Of a stretch of DNA of 64,000 nt, positions 38,131-49,900 are shown one piece after another (the stretch's first letter is position 1; each line of letters opens with the position of its first letter). Location: contig NC_067312.1 of the NCBI RefSeq assembly GCF_020740795.1, forward strand, positions 66,546,905 through 66,610,904. The letters run 5' to 3'. The notes beneath the pieces are model-generated. The model saw nothing but the letters and a program-made list of their open reading frames with translations, did not search any database and was not told the origin of the DNA. Source of the DNA: Apus apus (lineage: Eukaryota; Chordata; Aves; Apodiformes; Apodidae). A program made the translations under genes and the position numbers.

Positions 38131-38375
38131 GTGGGAAAACATCTCCAGGCTACCTCCAAGAAGACACATCTTACTTCTTTCGTTCCTTTTTTTCCCCCTC
38201 TTCTCTTAATCCCCCCGTCCCCTCTCCCCCCCTACTCCCCTGGAGTTTGATGCCCACTCCTCCCAAGAGCCTTCCTTCATTTTCAAATGGGATTGCTGTT
38301 TCCCTGGAGAGTGGCTGGTCAGAAGTCCGGTGTTTTGGGGTTTGTGGTTGTGGGGTTGCTCTTATTTTCTCTCGC

Positions 38376-38512
38376 TGTCTTTTTTTTTTTTTTTAATTTA
38401 TTTTATTTAATTTTGTTTGGTGTTTTTTGTGTGTATGTGTGTGGTTTTGTTTTTTATTTGTTTGTTTGCTTTGGGTTGTTTTTTTTTTGTTTGTTTGTTT
38501 TAATTTAAAATG
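38376..38512. repeat. T/G-rich low-complexity tract
   Basis: A T run near 38,381-38,394 followed by TTTG, TGTG and GTTT words up to 38,510. Open frames through it (phenylalanine/valine/cysteine-rich) are composition artefacts. Confidence 0.85.
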
Positions 38513-39429
38513 TAATGCTGAGAGACAAAGAGGTAAATTATCTGCCTCGGCGTTGATGGTACGTCAAAGATTGCAAAGCCCAGGCTCTCTCTTCCTGCGA
38601 AGAGGATGATTTATAGAAAATTGCAGGCAGAACACATGCACATTCTGGCAGCCGTAAAGACAGTCCCTCCCTTTTCCTTAATGTTCTTTTATCAGCTTCT
38701 TAGAAGGTGTCCGCTTCATTTGTCTGCAAGAAACCAGTAGTCTTAGTAGGAATCCCCAGTTTTGATGTTTTTTTCCCCTTAAGAAGGATTCTCTAAATCC
38801 AAGTATGCTCCTTCTGCCCAGATAGTATCCTTCCTCCTATTTCTCACAGCACTTGTTTGGGGCGAGGAGGGGGGGAGCAGAAAGAGGGGAGAGGAGGAGA
38901 GAGATCTTCCTCCCGTTTAGTGATTAACTTGCACGGCTCAAAGAAAGAGAAGATTTAATGGGAGAGGTCTAGCCTGTGTGCTTTGTACTCACGGCAGTCT
39001 TGTGGATGTGAAGATCGGAGAATGCACGGGTTTAATATTTTACTAGTACCTGGGCGAACAATTTTTTGTTATTTTGTTTTATTGCTATCGTTAGCATTTC
39101 TGCATTTGGTCTTCAGATGAGCTGGGAGAGTTCAGACAATGAAGTTCTAACATGCCTGACCTCTCCCATAGCTAGTAAAATCTGGACTCTTTTAAGAAGA
39201 TCATCTCAGCTTCACCACTCACATAAAACTTCCTTGGAGCAGGGGAGGGATCTTCCCGTTCACCCGAACCGGAGCTTTGTGGTTCTAGTCTCTCTTCCAC
39301 CCATACAAATTGCAGCGCTTGAGGGCTCGAGAAATCCCAGTGATGTTCCAATACCAGTCATGCCCTTGTGCTCAAATTGATTTTGCCTCACTCCCTTGTA
39401 TTGATTTTCTGAGTCTGCACATAGCCCCT

Positions 39430-39476
39430 AATCCGCACCCACCCCCCCACCTCCACCCCTCCCACTCTCCCCCCCG
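39430..39476 (-). repeat. C-rich tract, minus-strand G-quadruplex/i-motif potential
   Basis: Runs CCC, CCCCCCC, CCCC, CCC and CCCCCCC separated by short spacers give four or more G runs on the minus strand. A G-rich stretch on the + strand follows at 39,532-39,549. Both lie inside the promoter-like block. Confidence 0.7.
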
Positions 39477-40249
39477 CCTCCAGTGCTAGACATAACCCTA
39501 GAAAGAATCTGACCTGGTGCTGCAGGAAGACTGGAGGGGGAGAGGGGGGGATGACGACCAAAAGAAGTAGCTCAGCACAATGCTTAATAGAAGCAACACT
39601 AAATAAAAATGCAGGCTATAGCTGCTTTGTCTTTGCCTGCTTGCCTTCATCATCAAGATACCTTTCTTTGTGAGCCATGATCGTTAGTTTCCACGGTTTT
39701 AAATAATCAGTCACAAAGGAGCAGACAACTAGGTGTTAGAAGGCACAAAAGTTATTTTAAGTAGAATTATTTATTTTACTTTACAGCCAAAAACGTTTCA
39801 CCAAGGTAGGAAGTGATTTTGGTGCTCGGCAGTACAAGCTCTCTTTTCTCCTAAATGCTTGTGAGAAATAAAAAACCTGGAGATGACTGTCTTTATTTCC
39901 GGGAGTAGACTTCAAAATACGTGCCAGAAATGGACAATTTGAGTCTCCTTTCTCCACATCAAATGAGAGCTGGAAGGGGGATTAAAAACCAACCACGTGG
40001 TAGATCTGGTTTTATACTTTGCAACCTCCAGCTCCATTTATGTTCTTTACCCTGCTCAGGGAAGATTAGCCTCTAGATGGATGTGTCTGAGGGATCACCT
40101 CAGGGGCAGATCTGCATGCAGAAACCGGTTTTTGCCATGGCTGGAAGAGAGCTATGACCTAGCAGAGCGCTCCATCCGAGCGGCTCCCCCAGCATCGCAG
40201 GAGCTGCTGAGCGCTCCTGCACAGGAAGCTTTGTGAAGGCAACAGCTTG

Positions 40250-40660
40250 GAAGGGGAAGCTCTTCAGATCTTTCCCCCTTCTTCTCCTCCTCCCTGGCCT
40301 GTGAGTGATTCAGTGTCCCAAACCTTAACTTTTTGTTACCACCTTCCTCCTCTTAATCTCCTTCATCTTCAACACCTCCTCCTCTATCACTACCATCTTC
40401 TCCTCCATCTGTCTGCCTCCTGGATCTCTTCTTGTTTGCTTGCTTTCCCCCCTCCTCTTCCACCTCCCTCCCTCTCTTTCTTCTTGCCTTTTCCTCCTCT
40501 CTTTTCTTCTCTTTTCTTTCTCTTTTTCCTTCTCTTCCCCTACACGTTGTTGTTGTTGTTAGAAAGGATTCTTGCACCCCCTGGTGCTCTTGCGTTTTGT
40601 GTGGTAGGAGAGGAGATTGTCTTCTTTCTCCCTCTCCCTCTGGTTGCTCATTATTCAGAG
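40250..40660 (+). other. Pyrimidine-rich segment preceding a purine-rich segment
   Basis: Roughly 400 bp strongly enriched in CT on the + strand (TCCTCC, TTTCTT, CCCTCTC words), with a (GTT)5 run at 40,546-40,560. It is followed immediately by GA-rich sequence. Open frames of about 140 codons here are leucine/serine/proline-rich artefacts of the CT bias. It is plausibly a core-promoter or 5' UTR flank. Confidence 0.6.
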
Positions 40661-40926
40661 AGAGACACAGGGTGAGTGAGAGAGAGAGAGAGAGACGGAT
40701 ATCTCAGGTCATCTGCAGCTGCAGCAAACCAGTGAAGGAGAGAGAGAGAGGGAGAGAGAGAGGGGGGGGAAAAGCAGGGAAAGATGGCGATCCTCCATTG
40801 CTGAGACCTGGCAAGGAGCACATGAGACTCACAAAACAACTTCCACAACAATAACAAGAAGAAGAGCTAGGCAGAGAGGAAGAGGAGAGGAGGCAGCAGC
40901 AAGAGCAGCAGTGCCGGGACGCTCCT
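40661..40926 (+). other. Candidate non-coding first exon with YY1 motif and splice donor
   Basis: GA-rich sequence (GA run 40,678-40,694, further GA 40,738-40,762) leads to AAGATGGCG at 40,781-40,789. This is the YY1-type element that in vertebrates commonly sits just downstream of transcription start sites. The ATG within it opens only a six-codon frame (MAILHC, stop at 40,802-40,804), so it would act as a micro-uORF rather than a protein start. The exon would end GACGCTCCT before GTAAGTTCTT (donor GT at 40,927), an excellent donor match. The start of the exon is not visible. I do not recognise the gene. Confidence rests on the combination of CpG context, YY1 element, donor and downstream strand skew. 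Confidence 0.45.
40678..40762 (+). repeat. GA-rich simple repeat
   Basis: Two GA arrays (40,678-40,694 and about 40,738-40,762) separated by ATATCTCAGGTCATCTGCAG-type unique sequence. GA arrays in promoters bind GAGA-type factors in some animals. In a vertebrate the safest reading is low-complexity 5' UTR sequence. Confidence 0.8.
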
Positions 40927-41094
40927 GTAAGTTCTTGCAATTAAAACCCATCTCCGGTTTGGCATTGGAGAGATCATCTCTCGTGTGTGTGTATAGATAT
41001 ATTATTTTTTGTTGTTGTTTGGTCTTTTCTGTCTTTCTTTCTCTTCACCACCTTCCTCTGAAATCCATTCATTCGGTCAACTGAGGAGGGAGGA

Positions 41095-41372
41095 AGAAAG
41101 AAAGGAAGGAAAAAAAAAAAAAAAGAAGAGAATGGAGCAAGAGCGGGGTGTTTTGTTTGAGAGAAGTCTCTTGCATGGAGGAGGAGAAGAGGAGGAGGTG
41201 CTGGTGGTGGTGGTGGTAGTGGTGGGAGGAGGAGGAAGGCGGTTAATTAATTTTTTGTTGTTGCATTTGGGGGGGGGTGGATATGGGGAGATAAGTGAGA
41301 TATCAGACGAGCTTTCGGGGTGGGGGGTGCCCGAGAGGATATGTGTGTGTGTATGTGTGTGTGTGTGTATGA
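41095..41372 (+). repeat. Purine, GGT and GT simple repeats in the promoter block
   Basis: A run near 41,109-41,124; GGA/GGT-rich stretch 41,177-41,240; G9 near 41,270; (TG)n at 41,342-41,369. Frames crossing it (poly-valine, poly-glutamate, Cys/Val alternation) are artefacts of the repeat composition. Confidence 0.8.
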
Positions 41373-42369
41373 GGTCTGGATGGTGCTGTGCGTGTGGACT
41401 TGGATCAGAGACGGGAGAGACACGGAGAAGAGAAAAGCTCCGTGCTGGCACGACCCAGGCAATCGGGTGACCTCTTTCTTTCTTTCTTCCTTTCTTTCTC
41501 TCTTTCTCTCCCCTTCTTCCTCTCCTCTTTCTCCTCGTCTCCTCTCGCTGCCCGCCTCCTCGCTGCTGGTGAGGCTGGTCCCTCACCCCGGTGGTGGTGC
41601 CCCCACCGCGGCTCTCCTGGAGTTGGGATGCGGGGGTCCCCGGCGGCGTCGGGGCTGGGGGGCTGGTGGTGCCCGCAGGAGGTTGCTTGGAGGAGGACAG
41701 CGTTCAGCTGGAGAGCAGGAGCCATTACACACGCTTATGCTCTCCTTTGAGAGAAAGAGAGCGAGAAGGGAAGAAAGGAAGGGGAAGGAGCCCACTTCTT
41801 GCTCAGTTCCCCAATGTCCCTACCTTTAAACCAGGAGAGGGAGAAGGCTCTTTCTCCCGTGCCCCTTTCTCAACCATCCGGAGAAGCTTTCTCCCTATCT
41901 CTGCCTCTTTCCCTTTCTTTATCTCCCTGTCCTCCATTTGCAAGCTGTCTGCTTTGGTTCCAGTCCAGGCTCCACAACACAAAGCTTCTCCTCGCTCTCG
42001 CACACATGCACACACACAGTCTACAGGCTCTTTATGTCTTCTGGAGTAACCTTCTTCTTCCCCCCCCACCCCCACCCTCGGCTTCTCTTAGCATTGTGGT
42101 TTCTGTTCTCCATACAGAGATCCTCCTGGAGCTTCATGTAGTTGTGATCTGATAGGATTTCTCCCCCCCTCACCTCCCTCTTTTGAGGGAGAAAAAGGAA
42201 AAGTTTCAAATCGTTTTTCTGGTGTTTGGAAGGAGAAAGACCTTCAAGTTTGAGTGCTTTCTGCTGCTGCTTTTGTGTGTGTGTCTGTGGGGGTCTGTTT
42301 GTCTCATGAAGCTGCTTGCATGTCTAAGAGGAAGTGACTAGTTTGGCAGAGAGCTGTGATCTGAGTCAG
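41270..42369 (+). promoter_or_regulatory. Second CpG-enriched segment and candidate alternative first exon
   Basis: CpG frequency is again elevated at 41,300-41,700 (for example GACGAGC, CGGCGGCGTCGGGG). This is followed by CT-rich and CA-rich sequence (41,470-42,080). It ends in GATCTGAGTCAG before GTAAGCC, giving a strong donor with GT at 42,370. This could be an alternative first exon or a second exon of the same + strand transcript. No frame has coding character. Upstream ATGs are frequent, so a 5' UTR containing this whole block would be poorly translated unless spliced out. Confidence 0.4.
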
Positions 42370-43971
42370 GTAAGCCATGTCATGTTCTCTAGCTCCACCA
42401 GAAAATGGAGGAGAGTGAGAGTAGACAAAGCTGAGATGGGAAGTGCTCCTAACATCGTGGATGTCTCCATGTTTTGAAGCTTTGCTGCCAGTAGCTGGCT
42501 TAATGATGATTTTTCCCCCTAAGGTTTCTTCATTTTTTTCAATGTACAACATTGTGATGGGTCTTCTCTCTGACTTCATGCTATCAGGAAATGAGGATTG
42601 GAGGAAATTGCTCAGATTCTCCTTCACACAGAGAAACACATCCTCAGGCTTTTTTGCTCTTATGCTTTCATGCGGATGTCACCTTTCTAGATATTTTTCT
42701 TTGGTTAAAGACCACAGATTTTAGGAGGTTGATCAGTTGGCCAAAGACATAGTGTGTGTATATATATATGTTTATAGATTTTTCAAAGCATTTGGAGGTA
42801 AGTGCATGCAGCTTGAGGCTGCTCAGGTTCTTCCAGAGAACATCATGAAATGTCATTTTTTTTCTAGGTGATGATCGTGATGCCTGATTTTGGGGATTTT
42901 TAACATCTGATTTTCAAGAGCATTCCTTCTTTTGGATGTATTTTAAATTAAGATGGAATATTTCTCCCCGCTCACTAGGTTGCATTAAAATGATACTGGC
43001 AAGCTTTTAGTAGGTTCCTCAGAGCATCATAACATACATAATTTCTCTTGGAAAAAAACAAAACAGTTTCCACAGCTGTCTTTTTGGTGTCTTAAGATTT
43101 TTTTTTTTTTTTTTCTGAAAACTTACGGCATCATTCTTGTTATGATTTTAATGTAATTGTGGAAACCTAAGATCTTTAAAGTGAGATAGCAGTTGAACAG
43201 ACATTTGTGTTTTTTTTTTTAACTCACCTTTTAATATGAAATAATTTTTAGTAGACTCAAACCAGGCCTCACTCTTTTCTCATCAACCTAAATTTGCACA
43301 TCAGTTACATAGTAGAGGCAGTTCCTCAAAAAACTGAAACTACACACTAAAATCCATGATGGGGATACCAGAGTGCAGTGCTACTGAGCTTGAAGGCACA
43401 GCTCCATAGAAGGGTATCAGTAATGTTCATACATAGGTTACTCTGAAGAGTTTAAGAAGGTATGTGTTACGTATGGGAGGTGTGACAGATAGGGGACCAC
43501 TGCATCTCAATCAGAACATGCTCCCAGATGTGCGAAAAGAACAGAAAGATTTGAAGATTGCAGTGACTAGCAATGAACATGGGATCCAGCTGCTGCAAGG
43601 TTAGAATCAACGCTCTTGTTTTATATTTGCTATGGAAGAAATGGTTTAGTATATAATATACTTGGGAAGGATATTGCATTATCAACTGCATTTCTTAAGT
43701 TCTGGTTGTGGATATGTCACCCAAATTTCTGAGATCCTGTGGTTGTCTCCATCTTTCAGAAGTGGGCCATGGAATGTACCATTTCAGGTATGTCTCGTCT
43801 TAGATTTTGACAATGAAAAGAGCGAGGTTAACTTTTTTTCCCCTGAGGTTATATTCTTTGATGCACTTGGCATCTCTGCACAGGTCCAAATCAGCAGCCA
43901 CTGAAGAAACTGAAAAAGTCACCACTGACTTTTGCTTGTTTGGGACAGATGCTAAATATCCAATCCCTATA

Positions 43972-43997
43972 TAAGAAGACTGTATGCAGTCTTCTTA
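43972..43997. repeat. Perfect 11-bp inverted repeat, 4-nt loop
   Basis: TAAGAAGACTG and CAGTCTTCTTA pair exactly around TATG. A further AGTCTTCTTA copy follows at 44,000-44,009, giving an arm triplicated in alternating orientation. This suggests a local fold-back or duplication event. Confidence 0.9.
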
Positions 43998-46900
43998 ATA
44001 GTCTTCTTAGGTATTTTGATGTACTTTATAATTGATAATTGTGAATCTGGTCTTCTTGAGAGGTCAGCTTACTGCATGCTCTACTATGTGCCCTGCAGGT
44101 ACATTGCTTTGGAACATGACGTGCAATCCAAGAACAAGTTTGAGATTTAGGCTGAGGATCTTTATGAGAGGGCCTCTTACCACCCTCCTGTGGTGACAGG
44201 CACCCTAGAAGATCAAACATCATTGCAGGAGTTTGAGTTGGAGTGAAAGTGATGTTAGTTCTTTGGAGTTTTTTTTCACTATGAGACCGAAATCCCTTTA
44301 GAGAATGATGCTTTACTCTTGTTAATGGTGTTCCTTGCTGTAGTGCTGCCCAGACAGACAGAAGTTCACCTTGTTAAAATTCTAGCTGAGGAACTTTTAT
44401 TTTTAAAAACAAACCAAAACAAATTCTGAAAAAAACCCCAACCAAACCCAAATCCCAAGCAGTGACCTTGAAAGGCGCTCTATAAAGATAATCTTAATTA
44501 ATGAGATGGTGGTGACTAGAATGTTTCTTGTAATCAGGCACAGATTTCTTCATTTGGACAATGGCTTTCAATCGCTTTTTGGCTTGTGGGTACCCAGAAC
44601 ATTTTCATGGTGTAAGCTCTAACAGAAAAGGCATTCATAGTTTATTCTTCAGTATATAAACTTGCTTTTCTTGATTCCTTTTCTCAACCCTATTGGACAT
44701 AGCCTATGGACCACTTTTAAAAAAATTAATTTTTTGATTTCCTTATGCGTTTTTACTGGGTTCATAATGGATTACATTGTTGAGAAAGTTAAAATGTCAT
44801 GTTTAGAATTTCTTTCCAGAATTTTTAAAAACAATTTTGTTACAAGAGGAAAATTAAAAATATGTTGTGAATGTCCAAACTATGAACAATATGAGTACAT
44901 AATTGGATGCTGGAAAAGGAAAGTGGAACAACTGAAGAAGTGGGGGGAAAAAAAATACCATTTAAATCAGTGAAGTTTATAACAATTTCTTTAGTATTGT
45001 GAACTGTGACTTACAGGAGGATTGACTTTTATGAAGACATAAGTGATGGAAAAGAGAGTTGTTAAGTAGATGAGTATTGGAGAAGAACTGTGCTCCATAT
45101 AGATATCTGGACATCTGGCAGATGTTACTCTGGGCCCCAAGGAATGGACAAGTTTAATTTTAGCTTTGAAAAGGAAATGGGAAGAACTGAAGTCTTATAA
45201 TAGTACAACTTGCAGTTTGAGGTAGGGTACTTCAGAAAAGCTCAGATATTTCTTGACATTTGGAACTTCTAGAAACAAGTGTAAATGAGTTATTCCTATT
45301 GAGTTTTCCTGTTATTCCAAACAACATGTGTAGAGTTACAGTATAAACTGAGTTTGCTCCAGTGTGCTGTAACACTTTCTCTGCATGGTGGTGTGGATAA
45401 TTTCTTAAATTTAGCTGAAGAATGCTGCTTGGTAGTAAGAAATTGAGGCAAAAGTGTGAAACTGGTCAACATCTGTGTACTACTCATTAACTAACAGTGC
45501 TCTGTTATGAAGCTATCTATCACTACACAAACTTAAGGACAAAACCTATAGTATCCAGAAACCGCCAGTGAACTACTGAGTATTCTGAAGCAGCATGCTG
45601 GTAGAGGAAGTAGAACCCTGTTTTGACAGATCAGGAAAGGTCTACACAGTCTTTGTCTTTTCACATTTTTATTTCTTTATCCTTTGTTATGCTTCCAATC
45701 CATTGGGGTAGAAAAATAATGTAACTGCTCTTCACAGATACTTCTCTATTTTGAAATTCAGGAGTGTATTTTGTGAATTTGTTCTGGATGAAAACAGTCT
45801 GCTGCTAGTGCCAGAACTGTGATTTACTTAACTTGCATACTTGATCAAGATTATGATAAAGTATGAACTTCTAATTGGTGGCTTCAGTAAAAATGTTCAA
45901 CTGCATCAGTCTAAACGCTTTCTTGCTTTTCAAACCATTGCTTTCTTCTAGAGTAAATAATCTAAATAATCAAACAATCTGTCTGAAAGGGTTTGTTTAA
46001 TGGAAATCTTTCAGGTATTATCAAAATATATTATGGGCCCATAGGAGGCGAGTAGGAGGTCTGTGAAATATTAGTTGACAAGGGGATGAGAAATGCCACC
46101 TGGCTCTTCAGAGAGTTAGGATAATTTTGAAGGAAAAAAAAGTTTGATGAGAATGAAGCCTGCTTAAATATGTGCTAGACTCTTAAGAGACAGGAACTCT
46201 GTTTAATCTAGAGGTGCTGGAGAAGGTGGTGTGATGCGAGTCTTCAGCTGCTGGCAGAGACACAGTTAACATTGTAAAAGGTTGAACTTCACCATGGCAC
46301 TTCTCCAAATGAGTTGACTGTTGAAAATAAAATGTTCCAGAAGAACTGGGAGAACAGGAAAGAAGTTAAAATAGCATGGTTTGTATGCCAGTACTGAAAG
46401 AAGAAAAAGGGGGAGGAAGGGAGATAGCTCAACTTATGATAATTATCTTGTTGGTTGTAGTGAAAAGGCTTTAGCAGAAGTTTCCAAAAGAGAGGACTAG
46501 ATTTAATGGAATGCAGTCTTCATGTGTGTCCTGAGTTTTGGAAGTATTATTCTGCTTTCAGCTTGTGTTTTGTGGGAAGTTGAACACAAAGGTAAATAAA
46601 AAATAATGTGATACTATTTTGGGTTTTGTTCCATTTTTTTCTTTTAAAACAATACCAAAGATTTAAAGTCTGTCCCTCACCTCTCAAGTTCTATGAAGCT
46701 GTGCCAGATGTTGCAGTGCAAAGACAACTCTAGAGGGGTTTGAAAGAGGGGGTTTGAGATGGGGAAAAAAGGAGTCTTTATTTCTGGTGGCATATTTGAA
46801 ACACACAGTCTTACACACAATTTCAGTTTTTTTCTGTGTCCTCTTCAGCTCTTCAGGAGTTGAAGATCTTGGTACAGTTGCTTTGTTCAGCTTGAGGCAG

Positions 46901-49900
46901 TATGTGTTACTGCAGGAACTCAAAAGATCCTTGCCTGGTCACTACTTGAAATAACTTTTCTTTAAGCATTGTTTGAAAAGGAGCTTCCCTCGCCATTGGC
47001 TGTGATGGCTTTGTAGTAATTTTTGAGGCACACTGGCTATCAGAACATGAGTTCCAGACCTAGAAATAGTGCTATACCTTTTATTTCCTCTTGATCTAAA
47101 AGCCTCTTTGTTTGTTGTAAGTCTCTTCAAAATAATTGTGGGCTTCCACAGCAGTTGTCTAGAGGGAACACTATTGGTTGACTTGGGGTAACAAAGCTTT
47201 CTGAGTAGAAGATGGAAAGATTGCTCAAAGAAACCAAATAACCAGTTTACGTTGGAAGATGGAAATGAGACATCTCAGGATATGCAGTCAGCATTCTTGA
47301 GTGGAGTCAAATACACAGTCTCTTTAAGAATACAAGTTTAATAATGTCAGCATAAAGAGCTGTAGGCACAGCATCAATGTCATGAGTGATTAGGAAGGAC
47401 TTACTGAGAGCTTATCAGGGTAGCAATCATTGCAAGGCCAGTGTGTTGAGTACACATAATTCTGAGAAAATACTTGCTCACTGGACTACTCCTGTTAGTT
47501 TTGAACCAGTTAAATTAAGAATTCAGTTGCTGAAGTGTGTCAGTGGTTACTTGGATAAAACAATCTACTTGAGATTATGCAGAAAATTTGAGTTATTTCC
47601 TGCCTGTAGGAGAAGCTAGGTGCTTGGATTGTGTGCCTTTGTTTTTCCTTCTCCTTTCAATGCCAGGATTATGCAATTAATAACTTGCTAGTGATTTAGA
47701 TAATGGGTGGTCAGCAGCACTGAGTGGTGTATTTGCAGCACCCATTACAGGTACAGGCTCTATGCTGACCTCAAGATTAAGAAGTGGGATGTTCAGCGAT
47801 GCCATTACTGTTGCTATTAAAAAGTCCTGGAAATGGGCCTGAGAACCCCAGCTGCTGTCGTGGTGGAGGAGAGGAAGTCAGGCCTTCAAAGGATACAAGG
47901 ATTAGAGTGTCAGGAAAAGTAAATGGTAGCATCAGCACAAGTAGAAAATAGGCAGAGCTATTCAGCAAACAGAAAAGTAGGCTAAGGCATGCCATAATTA
48001 TGTGTAGTGGAAACTTGCTGCTAATAGAGCAATTGCGTGGGGTAGAGAGGCAGGAGAATGATTTTTCAAGACAAAACAAAGCAGACATTGCAGTGAATGA
48101 TATAGGAAGACTGAGGATTCAGTGTGCTCGTGATAATGTGAAAGAGAAGACTTTGTTTTGAAAGATGCTAAAAATGGAATCTTCTGATGTACATGTGGTC
48201 ACTGTTTCCCTGGCCTTGTAGGACAATAGGGGCTTCTTAGCACTGCCTGAATGAGCAAACTCTTCCTTCCCGCTTGCAGCTCATAAGGTTCAAATAGTGC
48301 TGCTTCAGGGTGGTATCAGTGGTTGTGGAAAGAAGGCATCACAGGATATTCTTTTTGGGAAGAAGATGGGTCATACTGGATTGGACTCTTGTCATGCAAA
48401 TGGCTTCAAAATACAATAGCTACTTAGCACAGGACCCAGGCAAACACATTCCTCCCACACATTGTTCCTAGACCTTTCATTGCTGGCAAAGAAAGGAGCA
48501 GAATGAGGGAATGTGACACCCAGAACCTGTGCTCCAGCAGCCCATATTTTGAGTTTTCTTTTTATTTATCAAATAAACTGAGTAGCTAAGGGAAGACTGC
48601 ATGTGCTGAAAGATTTTGGTCCTGCATGAGTGTGAGATGCAGGATGGTGCCTTTACATTTTAATGACTGACTTGTTGAAGACTTTATTTTAGTCTCTGAC
48701 TGGGAAAGGGATTGTTAATGAAGGTTTTGCTGTGGTCCAAATGCCAGAATTCAGCTGTCTGAAGTGATTTATTTTTTTTTCTTTCTGACTTCCTCTTGTT
48801 GATCTTAGATTGACAGCTCAAATAGTTCCTACGTCAGAAGTTCTGGAGGGATTGGTGAAGGTGGCTGATGTCATGGTTGTTTAAAAACTTCTTCCTCCTT
48901 TTTTTTTTTTTTAATTTTTTTTTTAACAGTGTGAACATTCCACTCTGGGTTAAACTATGAGATGGCTTGAGGTAGTGCTGGTCTTGAGGTGGATGCAGTG
49001 AATCAGGCATGATCGTTAATCTCTAGTTGAGCAAACTGTCCCAGAATATTTATTTTAACTCAGATTTGGAGACTTCAGTAGCTTTTTATAATGGCATTCT
49101 AAGCTTTTCTGACCAAATGCTTGGAAGACTAAATTTGAAATTTTGCTTTTTTATTTATTTTTATTTTTTTATTCTATTTTATTTTGTTTTCACCATCTAT
49201 TCCTCTACTTAGTAAAATAGGCATAATTAGCACTCAACAGGGATTTTAGAAATTAAGACCTTGATGCTGGATTTTGTTGCCATGTATGTTGAAACAAACA
49301 AATATGTAGATAAAAAAAATCTTTTGCAGTGGTTCTGGTGTGTGAAAGTGGAGCAGGCCTGTTCTGCTGTTTACAGATGCTTGGGAGATGGCAACTAGAG
49401 TTACCTGCCACTTTGTTTCAATGTCACTGCTGTCATTCTGACTGATAATTTGTTCTCAGGTTTGTTGCTGCTTGTGGTGAGTATGGAAGAAGATACAGTA
49501 CCTACTTAATTTAGTTGGTAATGCAGCAAAGTCTGGAAGGCAATGGCCATAAGGAGTCATCTTGTTTTCTTCTGTGTTTTGTGACAAGTTGTACTGTCAG
49601 AGAAATAAATAAATGTCAATATGAATAAATTTGAAATGATTGCTCTCCTTATTTGATTGCAAGCTCTGTTCTTGCATTTCAGTTTTTCCCTTCCTTGTCT
49701 ACATCTGGGTGGCTGCAGGGTATAGAACCTCCAGCACTGGTGGACTCTGAAACTGCTTCTATCATGCTCAGCTAAATAACCTGACAAGTGCAAAAAATGT
49801 TAACAAATGGTTGATGGAAAATTGAGAGCAGCCAGACAGCTCTCAGCCTGGTTAATTAGTTCCTTGACTGCTGAGTTGGTCCTGCCCTCATATGGCTGTG

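Noticed and set aside
37627..38396. Proline-rich open frames (207 and 166 codons on +, 141 on -), one with a good start context at 37,896
   Set aside because: High GC keeps all frames open. The frames overlap each other, lack domains, and the 166-codon frame runs into a homopolymer T tract. They fit CpG-island background better than a coding exon.
40247..42152. Many 100-170-codon frames on both strands of the promoter block
   Set aside because: Composition artefacts of CT, GA, GGT and GT simple repeats (poly-Leu/Ser, Arg/Glu, Val/Cys). None shows protein-like complexity over its length.
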